From Aliikangiella sp. G2MR2-5 (lineage in GTDB: Bacteria > Pseudomonadota > Gammaproteobacteria > Enterobacterales > Kangiellaceae): 64,000 nucleotides of DNA. This document shows, one piece after another, positions 29,859-37,594 of the stretch. The translations under genes were made by a program, and so were the position numbers. The notes beneath the pieces were generated by a model that saw nothing but the letters and a program-made list of their open reading frames with translations, did not search any database and had not been told where the DNA came from. The DNA lies in assembly GCF_015687155.1 (NCBI RefSeq), contig NZ_JADPQF010000003.1, positions 372,001-436,000 of the forward strand, read 5' to 3'. The first letter of the stretch is position 1, and each line of letters begins with the position of its first letter.

Positions 29859-30767
29859 ATGGGTAGACGACGAGCAAAAGGCCGTAAAGTTAATGGCATC
29901 CTGCTTCTGGATAAGCCTAAGGGGATAAGTTCGAATAAGGCGCTGCAGGAAGTTAAGCACTTATTTTTTGCCGCTAAAGCCGGACACACTGGTGCGCTTG
30001 ATCCTTTGGCCACTGGGATGTTACCTGTCTGTTTTGGCGAAGCCACCAAGTTTTCTCAGTTTTTGCTTAATTCGGATAAAGGTTATCGTGTTATCGCCAA
30101 ACTTGGAGTAAGAACCGATAGCTGTGATGCGACTGGCGAAGTTACCGAAACCAAAGAGGTGAATGTTTCCAAAAAGCAATTACTAAAAGCGCTGGATGAT
30201 TTCAGAGGAGATATCCAGCAGGTTCCCTCGATGTTTTCCGCATTAAAACATAACGGCCAGCCACTCTATAAGCTAGCACGCCAGGGAATTGAAATTGAAA
30301 GAGAAGCACGCGACATTAGCGTATATCATCTAGAACTTCTAAATTTCGATAATGATATGGTTGAGCTGGAAGTTGAGTGTAGCAAGGGAACTTATATTAG
30401 AAACATTGTTGATGATCTGGGGCAAGCACTCGGGTGCGGTGCGCACGTAGTCGAACTTCGACGTACTTGGGTCGCCGATTATCCTGCTGATCAGATGGTA
30501 ACCATCGAACAACTGAAATCCGAGCGAGAACAGGAAATAAGTCTCGATTCCCACCTGCTTCCGATGGATAGCCCTTTGATGGATTATGAAGATGCAGTAC
30601 TGGATGAAGACAGTGCCCATTACTTCTCTCAGGGACAGGCACTCAATTATCCGGATCTGGAGCTTGGCGATATCATTCGTGTTTATGATGAGACCGATCG
30701 CTTTTTAGGTGTCGCCGAAGTGAATGACGATCTGATGCTCGCACCTAAGCGACTGGTTGTTTATTAA
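29859..30767 (+). CDS. truB: tRNA pseudouridine(55) synthase TruB
   Basis: Forms pseudouridine 55 in the T-loop of tRNAs. 302 residues. Motifs: NGILLLDKPKGISSNKALQ near the start, and GHTGALDPLATGMLPVCFGE containing the catalytic aspartate, then YRVIAKLGVRTDSCDATGE. The C-terminal PUA-like region is present (about 240-302). Directly follows rbfA, as in E. coli; rpsO-pnp does not follow here. Confidence 0.96.
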   Translation: MGRRRAKGRKVNGILLLDKPKGISSNKALQEVKHLFFAAKAGHTGALDPLATGMLPVCFGEATKFSQFLLNSDKGYRVIAKLGVRTDSCDATGEVTETKEVNVSKKQLLKALDDFRGDIQQVPSMFSALKHNGQPLYKLARQGIEIEREARDISVYHLELLNFDNDMVELEVECSKGTYIRNIVDDLGQALGCGAHVVELRRTWVADYPADQMVTIEQLKSEREQEISLDSHLLPMDSPLMDYEDAVLDEDSAHYFSQGQALNYPDLELGDIIRVYDETDRFLGVAEVNDDLMLAPKRLVVY

Positions 30768-30795
30768 CAAAGCGGTTAAGGCTATTGTGAAAAGC

Positions 30796-31725
30796 ATGAA
30801 GGCAGTTTTTTTAGACAGAAGTACCATTGATCCTTCTATAGACCTGTCGCCGATAAAATTGGCGGCAGGAGAGTTAGTTGAATTTAGCCTGACCTCAACA
30901 GAGCAAATACTAGATCGAGCTCAAGGCGCTGAAATTATTGTTACTAACAAAGTGATTTTGGGCGAAAATGAGCTGGCAAAACTGCCAAAACTAAAACTCA
31001 TCTGTGTTGCAGCAACAGGCATGAATAATATTGATCTGAAAGCTGCAGAAAAACATAATGTTTGTGTGAAAAATGTTGAGGGATATTCTAATCATTCGGT
31101 TACTCAACATGTATTTTCCTATTTACTCAGCGTAGTGAGTAATGTTCCTGCTTATCTAAAAAATGATAAACAGAATCCGTGGTCACAAAGCAGTAAGTTT
31201 TGTCAGATTGATTTTCCGGTGAATGAACTCTTCGGAATGAAGCTGGGGATATTGGGCTTTGGCAATCTTGGGCAATCGATTGCCAAAGTTGCCGAAGCGT
31301 TTGGCATGCAATTACTGATTGCTGAGCGTGCTGACTCCGAGGTTGTCAGGCCTGGAAGAGTGAGTTTTGAAACCATGCTTGCAGAGTCGGACGTTATTTC
31401 CTTACATTGTCCACTAACGGATAGTACTCTAAGGTTGTTTGATTCTGATGTTTTTGCTCAGATGAAAACTGGAGCGATATTTATCAACACAGCACGCGGA
31501 CCAATCGTTGATTCTTTGGCTCTGGTAGAGGCGCTTAAAAGTGGAAAAGTTTCTCATGCAATTGTCGACGTACTTGAGCAAGAGCCGCCTTCGTCAGATC
31601 ATCCTCTGATACAAGTAGATGTACCTAACCTTACTTTGACCCACCATATCGCCTGGGGAAGTTTGCAAGCTCAGCGTACTTTGATAGCAGGGATTGCCGA
31701 AAACATTCGCAACTCTATCAACTAA
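30796..31725 (+). CDS. D-isomer-specific 2-hydroxyacid dehydrogenase (glycerate dehydrogenase-like)
   Basis: Probably an NAD(P)-dependent hydroxypyruvate/glyoxylate reductase-type enzyme. About 309 residues from the ATG at 30796, where MKAVFLDRSTID fits the usual family start; GTG 30787 and earlier codons are possible. The Rossmann motif GILGFGNLGQSIA and the catalytic Arg (NTARGPIVD), Glu (VLEQEPP) and His (LTHHIAWG) are present. The HprA-like similarity is by overall pattern; substrate is not proven. It lies 28 bp behind truB. Confidence 0.85.
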   Translation: MKAVFLDRSTIDPSIDLSPIKLAAGELVEFSLTSTEQILDRAQGAEIIVTNKVILGENELAKLPKLKLICVAATGMNNIDLKAAEKHNVCVKNVEGYSNHSVTQHVFSYLLSVVSNVPAYLKNDKQNPWSQSSKFCQIDFPVNELFGMKLGILGFGNLGQSIAKVAEAFGMQLLIAERADSEVVRPGRVSFETMLAESDVISLHCPLTDSTLRLFDSDVFAQMKTGAIFINTARGPIVDSLALVEALKSGKVSHAIVDVLEQEPPSSDHPLIQVDVPNLTLTHHIAWGSLQAQRTLIAGIAENIRNSIN

Positions 31726-31899
31726 CGGCAGATACTGCATTTGTTCGAGCTTTTATATTTAATGCGTTAGTCGAAATTTAACTGAATGATTTCATCTTTG
31801 TTATTGGTCCGGTGAATGTTCCCCTCCAATATTTAACCGGTGAAATAGCTACCAAGATCAGCTGAAATTGGAGGCATGGTTATTATCGTAACTGCTCAG

Positions 31900-31933
31900 A
31901 AAAAATAGGCTTGCTTCCTATCCTATTCTTTTT
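31900..31933 (+). terminator. Candidate terminator downstream of the dehydrogenase gene
   Basis: AAAAAATAGG pairs with CCTATTCTTTTT with one mismatch around a 12-nt loop, and the 3' arm runs into T-rich sequence. It lies 175 bp after the stop codon. No other gene-like feature is seen in 31726-31938. Confidence 0.4.
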
Positions 31934-31938
31934 AATAG

Positions 31939-32253
31939 CATAATTTCTTATGGTCACTAAAAGTCGGTAAAAAGTGGAAGTATGAAGAAAGCTGGACAAG
32001 TCAGGACGGAACACTGGGAGTGACCAGTTTAGACGCTGAGATTTTATCTTTTAAAGAACAAACCGTAGAAGTCGGAACCTATATGGCTTACACGATAAGA
32101 TACAAAGGTAAAATTACTAATTCGAATGGATATAGTGCCGAAGTGGAAGAGTTATATTGGTATGCCCCGGAATTAAAAAATTTTATTAAGCTGACTCAAT
32201 CTCAAGCTGACTATTCGTATGTAGAAGAGCTAGTTGAATACTCCAGGCCATAG
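31939..32253 (+). pseudogene. Probable 3' remnant of a hypothetical protein gene
   Basis: An open frame runs from after a stop at 31936-31938 to the TAG at 32251-32253. It encodes a well-behaved, protein-like sequence from KVGKKWKYEESW onward (about 98 residues), with SLDAEILSFKEQ and ELYWYAPELKNFIKL. There is no ATG at its beginning; the first usable start is GTG 32020, which would give 77 residues and cut off the KKWKYEESW block. I read it as the C-terminal end of a larger, decayed secreted or surface protein gene. A short intact gene starting at GTG 32020 cannot be excluded. Family not identified. Confidence 0.4.
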
Positions 32254-32335
32254 AAGAGGTACTTTAATTGGCATCCTTTTACTGCGCAGGGGGAAGGATG
32301 TCGCGCATACGCTACTTTCGTGATTAGTCAGGTTT

Positions 32336-33556
32336 TCATTTTTTTAGAGCTACCCAGACAAGAGTGCTCGAAGCCAGGATATAAATTATCAGCATCTCCA
32401 TAACACTACTGTAGGCAAACTTACTATCAAACAACCAACCAAATAGCACTGGCGAGATAGCTGTGGAGAAAACCATAATCGAAGTGACCAGAGAACGGAT
32501 TGCTCCGAGATTGGCACTACCATAAACTTCAACCCAGAGAGAACCGATAACCGGACCACCAGCGCCAATTGATAAACCAAGAAATAACATGGCCAGCATG
32601 GCCAGAACAGCATGATCCAATGGCAGGGCGAGTAGCCCGACTGCTAGCAGCAAAGGAAAAAGGTAAATGCGCACCAGCTTTTTTCCACTATAACGATCTA
32701 CCAGCGATCCGGTGATAAGCGAAGCTTTTAAATGCGCAATAGCCAGTGCATAAAAACAAATGGTGAACCATTCTTCGCTCCAGTTTTTTGTACTCAGCAA
32801 AACATCCTGATGAATTAAAATACCAGTAACAATGAAAGCGGGAGCCATGATCGCCGGAAGCAGCATCCAGAACTTAATGTCTCGTACCACCTGTGCTCTG
32901 GTCCAGCTCTTCTCTGTTTGCCCAGAGGATTTACTCTGTAGCTGTTCTGCTTCAATTCTGGTTAGTCTTTCTTTGGAGCGGGCTAACAGATAATGCATAA
33001 AAGGCCAGTAGACTATTGCGATGAGAGCTGCCAGCGCCAACCAGCTCTGTTGCCAGCCTATCCCGGCAATCAGAGCAAAGGCGATGGTTGGTAAAACTGC
33101 TTCGCCTAGCGGCATACCAAACCCTACAATTCCTATTGCCTTTCCTCGATTCTGATCAAAATAGCGTGCCATCGAAGTGAACGATATGTGAAACATTAAG
33201 CCTTGGCCACAAAAGCGTAAGAGAAAGAGGCCTGCAACCAACATCCACAAAGACTGACTGAGCCCCATCAAAATACATCCTAAAGCCAGGCCTGCGCTGG
33301 TAAAGTAAGTAAATTTTCTCAGGGATATTCTGTCCAGTAAGGCTCCCACATAAAGAATAATAAAGCCGCTAGTCAGGGTCGCCATTGAATATATCAGTCC
33401 GTAATCTCGACTAGATAAATCAAAAGCTTCTCGAATTGAACCTCCATACCAGGCAATAAAAAATGTTTGCCCAAAGTTGCCGAAAAATGCGGTGAGTAGT
33501 CCAAAAAGTAGAAAATGATAATTACTTCTGGCGAATTGAGAGTAGTCTCTTAACAT
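32336..33556 (-). CDS. MFS transporter, substrate unknown
   Basis: Inner-membrane carrier of the major facilitator superfamily. 406 residues with about 12 hydrophobic segments and a charged central loop (about residues 195-220, LARSKERLTRIEAEQ). The loop-2 pattern VGALLDRISLRKF and its repeat in the second half, TGSLVDRYSGKKLVR, are the MFS signatures. No neighbours indicate a substrate. The ATG at 33556 is used; a dUTPase gene lies upstream on the same strand, 93 bp away. Confidence 0.85.
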   Translation of the reverse strand: MLRDYSQFARSNYHFLLFGLLTAFFGNFGQTFFIAWYGGSIREAFDLSSRDYGLIYSMATLTSGFIILYVGALLDRISLRKFTYFTSAGLALGCILMGLSQSLWMLVAGLFLLRFCGQGLMFHISFTSMARYFDQNRGKAIGIVGFGMPLGEAVLPTIAFALIAGIGWQQSWLALAALIAIVYWPFMHYLLARSKERLTRIEAEQLQSKSSGQTEKSWTRAQVVRDIKFWMLLPAIMAPAFIVTGILIHQDVLLSTKNWSEEWFTICFYALAIAHLKASLITGSLVDRYSGKKLVRIYLFPLLLAVGLLALPLDHAVLAMLAMLFLGLSIGAGGPVIGSLWVEVYGSANLGAIRSLVTSIMVFSTAISPVLFGWLFDSKFAYSSVMEMLIIYILASSTLVWVALKK

Positions 33557-33649
33557 GAAAGATCAAGCTTGGCCGAGGTTGGCGAAGTATAACTGAAGCG
33601 CTTGTTGGCGCAAGCGCTATCGTAGGCTGATAGAAAGAAACAAAGATTA

Positions 33650-34279
33650 TTATTGAGGGTATCTTTTTTCCAGCTCTGCATAAACCTGTTTGGCAAAGTC
33701 GTCGGCTGACTTATCTAAAGAGGCAACGACTTCAACAAGGTGTTCATTGTCTTCTTTTCCTTGCCACTGCTTATGATAGCTTCCATCTTTATAGCCGTGA
33801 TCCTGGCGGAAAAAGTTGAGAACATTTTTCCCAACATAACTAGAGAATAGTTCATCAAAGCTCATACCTATTTGCTGCATACAGCCAGCGAAAATTTGAG
33901 CATTGAAAGACTTTGTTTCCAGTGTGCTAAGCGCCAAATCCTCCAGAGTTGCGCGAAACTCATCGCTGGTTCTGACGTCGCTAAACTCATATTCGAGAGT
34001 CTCAGCTATCTTTTCAATATTATCGCTATCGCTTAAACGGCAGCTCAGGCCAAAATGAAAAATATCGACTAGTTCCAGTTTAACCTGCTCCATATCCGGC
34101 TCTTGATGTTTCCACCATTTCCATCCGTAGTGATCCAGCATTTCTCCACATTCTATCCAGATTGCCCGGTACCACTCAAAGCCCTGATTTAACCAGTCCG
34201 AATGGACTTTTCTGTTCATCCCATCTTGCAGTTCAAGCATGGTTATTAGTTGTTTTTGTTTGGTTGATAAATTCATCAT
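33650..34279 (-). CDS. Dimeric dUTPase (all-alpha NTP pyrophosphatase)
   Basis: Hydrolyses dUTP to dUMP and keeps uracil out of DNA. 209 residues. The all-alpha dUTPase pattern is clear: LELQDGMNRKVHSDW, GFEWYRAIWIECGEMLDHYG with the metal-binding Glu pair, GWKWWKHQEPDMEQVKLELV and DIFHFGLS. FFRQDHGYKDGSY is near the C-terminus. It is unrelated to the trimeric Dut enzyme of E. coli. Two consecutive ATGs (34279 and 34276) could both serve as start. Confidence 0.88.
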   Translation of the reverse strand: MMNLSTKQKQLITMLELQDGMNRKVHSDWLNQGFEWYRAIWIECGEMLDHYGWKWWKHQEPDMEQVKLELVDIFHFGLSCRLSDSDNIEKIAETLEYEFSDVRTSDEFRATLEDLALSTLETKSFNAQIFAGCMQQIGMSFDELFSSYVGKNVLNFFRQDHGYKDGSYHKQWQGKEDNEHLVEVVASLDKSADDFAKQVYAELEKRYPQ

Positions 34280-34314
34280 TGTTGTTCTACTGGTTTAAAT
34301 TATGATTGCCGTAA

Positions 34315-34884
34315 CTAAAGTCTCATATGCCAATCCAGACTCAGTGTATCAAGCCCTGGATTGGGAGTAGATAAGTAAGCGTTTGAATAATGATTATAGC
34401 GCAAAGTTAACCGGTGGTTCTGTTTATTGTCGAGGGGGACTCCTATGCCTAACATGGTGGCAAACTGTCCTTTGCTGGAAAACTCAATCGGCCCAAGCAT
34501 TCTACTATCGAAATAACTAAGTCCTAAACCAAATTGCCAATACCAGTTATAGCTCCGCGATGTATCTCCCATAAAGTTAAGCACTGGACGAAATACTATT
34601 GCCTTGAGTTTTTGTTGATCGCTTATTTCGGTCACATATAGCTCATATTCCAATTTACTATTGCCAAAGAACTCACTTTCAAACTGGTAATTTGAATCCC
34701 AAACGTAGCCCAATGAAAATTGCTTTGCTCCACTGATGCTCTCCGACTGGATTAGCGTATCGTTCATCCCTTTACCAACACTTAACATCAAGTTCGCCGA
34801 CTGACTCATTGATGAGAGTAAACTAAGAAAAAGAGAGATAATAATTGCTACTCGTTTACCTGAAAGTGCTCCTTTCAACTGCAT
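34315..34884 (-). CDS. PagL-like lipid A 3-O-deacylase
   Basis: Outer-membrane acyl hydrolase that removes the 3-O-linked chain of lipid A. 189 residues: a signal peptide (about 1-29, ending SMSQSA) and an eight-strand beta-barrel-like remainder. The catalytic region is RYNHYSNAYLSTPNPGLD, with His165 and Ser167 at the positions of the PagL His/Ser. The third triad member, Glu in PagL, aligns with Asp179. The protein ends LDWHMRL, a typical barrel terminus. It stands 10 bp after djlA on the same strand. Function is inferred from motifs; activity with Asp is unverified. Confidence 0.75.
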   Translation of the reverse strand: MQLKGALSGKRVAIIISLFLSLLSSMSQSANLMLSVGKGMNDTLIQSESISGAKQFSLGYVWDSNYQFESEFFGNSKLEYELYVTEISDQQKLKAIVFRPVLNFMGDTSRSYNWYWQFGLGLSYFDSRMLGPIEFSSKGQFATMLGIGVPLDNKQNHRLTLRYNHYSNAYLSTPNPGLDTLSLDWHMRL

Positions 34885-34894
34885 ACAGATTCCC

Positions 34895-35698
34895 CTAATA
34901 CCCTTTTTGTTTTTTTATCATATCGTAGGCTGATTGAATTTCCTGTGACTTTTCTGTTGCCACTTTGATCATTTCTTCTGGCATGCCTTTCGAAACCAGC
35001 TTGTCAGGATGATGTTGTGCCATAAGTTTTCGGTAAGCTCGTTTTACTTCCTGTTTGCTTGCACTCGATTCGATCCCCAGTACCTTGTAAGCTTGTTCAA
35101 TGGAAGGTCCTCGAGAGGCTGTATATTGCCCCGTATTTTGATCACGGTGGAATGATTGCTGAGCAATGACCATTTCTACCAGTCGCTCTATTTGCAACCT
35201 GGGAATTCTGAAAGCGGAGCCTATTTTGTAAAGAATGGTCATTTCTGGAGCAGAAACACTGCCTCCTGAGGTGGCCGCCAGTATCTGGATTTCGATAAAC
35301 ATCTGGATCAGACTAGGGCTTCGTGCGCAATTAAGTCTTAACTCTTCGAGTGTCTGACTCAATGAAAAATGTTCCGATTTTCCACGCTGAAAAGCCTCAA
35401 TCGCTTGTTGTCGTTTGTCACCGCTAATCCCCAGATTGCGCATGATCTGTTCGGCAGTTTCTATTTCATATTTGGTTACAACACCATCGGCTTTGGCCAG
35501 GTGTCCCATAACCGAAAATGTAGACTCAAAGAAAACAGCTTGTGCATTGGAGGGATCTGCTTTTACGGAAAAGGGTTCGAAGTTCTGACTTAATCCTTTA
35601 TCGAAAGAATGACCAATCCAGATTCCCAGTATTAGACCAATGGGGCCACCCAGAACTAAGCCAAGGAGTCCACAGATAATTTTTCCAGTGATTTGCAT
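34895..35698 (-). CDS. djlA: Co-chaperone DjlA (membrane-anchored J-domain protein)
   Basis: Stimulates DnaK at the inner membrane. 267 residues from ATG 35698; a farther-upstream in-frame ATG would overlap murU and is rejected. The N-terminal anchor is glycine-rich (IICGLLGLVLGGPIGLILG, about residues 7-25). A TerB-like domain (about 50-160) contains GHLAKADGVVTKYEIETAE. A C-terminal J domain (about 200-267) contains YRKLMAQHHPDKL with the HPD motif. It begins 26 bp after the murU stop. Adjacency to murU and lptD is usual in gammaproteobacteria. Confidence 0.92.
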   Translation of the reverse strand: MQITGKIICGLLGLVLGGPIGLILGIWIGHSFDKGLSQNFEPFSVKADPSNAQAVFFESTFSVMGHLAKADGVVTKYEIETAEQIMRNLGISGDKRQQAIEAFQRGKSEHFSLSQTLEELRLNCARSPSLIQMFIEIQILAATSGGSVSAPEMTILYKIGSAFRIPRLQIERLVEMVIAQQSFHRDQNTGQYTASRGPSIEQAYKVLGIESSASKQEVKRAYRKLMAQHHPDKLVSKGMPEEMIKVATEKSQEIQSAYDMIKKQKGY

Positions 35699-35724
35699 TT
35701 TTTGTTTTTTAATACTCTCTAATT

Positions 35725-36423
35725 CTATTTGAGGCGTGATTGCATTTGGCGCAATTGTTCGAGCCTTTCGGGAGTGCCTACATCGAGCCACTCGCCACTG
35801 TAATGTTCAGCCGTTATCATTTTCTTGTCTGCGAACTCTCTCAATAGTGGTGCTAAGGGGAGAGGTTGCGCATTTGAGAATTCATTCTGACTAAATAAAC
35901 GATGGCTGAGAAGGGAAATTCCTGCATAAGTCCACTTTGTTGACCCTGCATTGGTTAGCAACCCTTCTTCAATTCCAAAATCACCTTCCAGATTATGAAC
36001 TGGATTGTTTACCAGTATAAGGTGCGCTACTCGTTCATTCTGTTCAAGGTTCACTACTTGGGGACTGGCTACCAGCTTTTCAATGTTGATATCACACCAG
36101 ATATCGCCGTTTAACAATAAGAATGGTGACTCACCGAGCATGGACCTGGCTTTAATAATTCCACCTGCTGTTTCAAGAGGAGTTTCTTCAATTGACCAGT
36201 GGATATTAATATTCAGTGCGCTTCCATCTCCAAAATAGTCCATTATTTGCTCACCAAGATAACTCACGTTGATCACTACGTCTTTGATATTTGCTTGCCG
36301 TAGTGATTCAAGGTGGTATTGTATCAGAGGTTTACCATTGACCAGTAAAAGAGGTTTGGGCGTCTTCGCTGTCAACGGCATCATTCGTTCGCCTCGCCCA
36401 GCGGCAAGAATCATGGCTTTCAA
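35725..36423 (-). CDS. murU: N-acetylmuramate alpha-1-phosphate uridylyltransferase MurU
   Basis: Converts MurNAc-1-phosphate to UDP-MurNAc in the peptidoglycan recycling bypass. 232 residues of nucleotidyltransferase fold: MKAMILAAGRGERMMPLTAK followed by TPKPLLLVNGKPLIQYHLE, and LLLNGDIWCD with the metal-binding aspartate. The start is a TTG at 36423-36421; its second and third bases belong to the TGA stop of amgK (TTGA overlap). The conserved Met-Lys-Ala start supports TTG over the internal ATG at 36414. The same pair lies next to lptD in Pseudomonas. Confidence 0.92.
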   Translation of the reverse strand: MKAMILAAGRGERMMPLTAKTPKPLLLVNGKPLIQYHLESLRQANIKDVVINVSYLGEQIMDYFGDGSALNINIHWSIEETPLETAGGIIKARSMLGESPFLLLNGDIWCDINIEKLVASPQVVNLEQNERVAHLILVNNPVHNLEGDFGIEEGLLTNAGSTKWTYAGISLLSHRLFSQNEFSNAQPLPLAPLLREFADKKMITAEHYSGEWLDVGTPERLEQLRQMQSRLK

Positions 36424-37469
36424 TTTTTACCTCTTGATTTTATTGCGAGCGCTGGCGCTATTTTGTTGGTTAGCAATTGGGTAAATCGCTTAAATTCCGG
36501 ATAACGCTTTGCCGCATCTTCCAGGTATTGGAAAGTGAGAGGCAGATCATTCAGGTAGCTACTTTTTTTATCTCGATAGAAAAGACGACAGAATATTCCC
36601 AGAACTTTAATATGTCGTTGCATTCCCATCCACTCGAAATACTGGTAAAAATCTTCAAATGGCATTTCAAGCAAACCTGCCTCAATCGCTCGTTGCCAAT
36701 ACTCGTGACTCCATTCCCGAACCTTGGGTTCTGGCCATTGGATGTAGCAGTCTTTGAGCAGAGAAACAAGATCATAACTAACAGGACCATTAACTGCACC
36801 CTGAAAATCGATGATGGCTAGAGACTTATCCTTTAAGATCATTAAGTTACGAGAGTGAAAGTCTCGATGGACCAGGGATTGTGGCTGCTCAAGAGCATTA
36901 ATAGTCAGCAAATCAAACGTCGATTCAATCACTCGCTCTTCTTCTGTCGTCAGCTGAAGTTTCAGGTGCTTGTCGACAAACCAGTCGCGAAAAAGGCTCA
37001 TTTCAAATTCAAGTAAAGTTGCATCGTATGCCGGTAAGTTGTCGTAATCTATTGCTGGAATTTGCTGAAACTGGATAAGAACATCAATCGCCTGACTGTA
37101 TAGATTGTCGACAGAGTGTTCATTGAGGGCTGGTAGCAGAAGCTCATCACCCAGATCTGAAATAAGCAGGAATCCATCTTCAAAATTACAGTGTATAAAT
37201 TCCGGAACATTTAAATGATATTTCTTCAACAGCATGGCAATTTGGAAGAAAGCCTGGTTGTCTTCCTGTTGCGGTGGAGAGTCTACAGCGATAAGAGTTT
37301 TTCCATTATTCTGAAAGATTCTAAAATAGCGGCGAAAGCTAGCATCCCCTGAAACCGGAGTAAGCTTGACTTCGCCTACAGCTAGTTGAGCAGCTGCCCA
37401 AACGGCCAGTTGTTGTTCTCTTTCTAAAAGCTGTTTTTGAGCAAATGGCATGTCTTTACTGGGAGACAT
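36420..37469 (-). CDS. amgK: Amino-sugar kinase AmgK
   Basis: Phosphorylates MurNAc (and GlcNAc) at the anomeric position to feed MurU. About 349 residues from ATG 37469; an upstream in-frame ATG (37550) would run into the lptD control region. APH-like kinase fold: VSGDASFRRYFRIF near residue 40, the catalytic loop LVHRDFHSRNLMIL, and AIIDFQGAVNGPVSYDL with the DFG-like aspartate. The alternative start 37451 is close by. Overlaps murU by four bases and is divergent from lptD, 125 bp away. Confidence 0.9.
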   Translation of the reverse strand: MSPSKDMPFAQKQLLEREQQLAVWAAAQLAVGEVKLTPVSGDASFRRYFRIFQNNGKTLIAVDSPPQQEDNQAFFQIAMLLKKYHLNVPEFIHCNFEDGFLLISDLGDELLLPALNEHSVDNLYSQAIDVLIQFQQIPAIDYDNLPAYDATLLEFEMSLFRDWFVDKHLKLQLTTEEERVIESTFDLLTINALEQPQSLVHRDFHSRNLMILKDKSLAIIDFQGAVNGPVSYDLVSLLKDCYIQWPEPKVREWSHEYWQRAIEAGLLEMPFEDFYQYFEWMGMQRHIKVLGIFCRLFYRDKKSSYLNDLPLTFQYLEDAAKRYPEFKRFTQLLTNKIAPALAIKSRGKN

Positions 37470-37594
37470 AGTTTTAAAATCCTTGGTCTTCAAGCTCGCT
37501 AAGTGAAGGATAAATAATGCCTGTGTTCGTTGTCGAGGACAAGGTGTCATACTGGAATTTGAGCTCCCTGTTTCAGAGCGCCTGTTTTTCGCGT

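Noticed and set aside
30757-30795. Earlier start for the D-2-hydroxyacid dehydrogenase
   Set aside because: The extra residues overlap truB and do not resemble the family, whose proteins usually start at the MKAVFLD block.
35699-35791. Upstream in-frame start for djlA (ATG 35791)
   Set aside because: It would overlap the murU coding region and add 31 residues before the glycine-rich membrane anchor; MQITGKIICG at 35698 is the family-like start.
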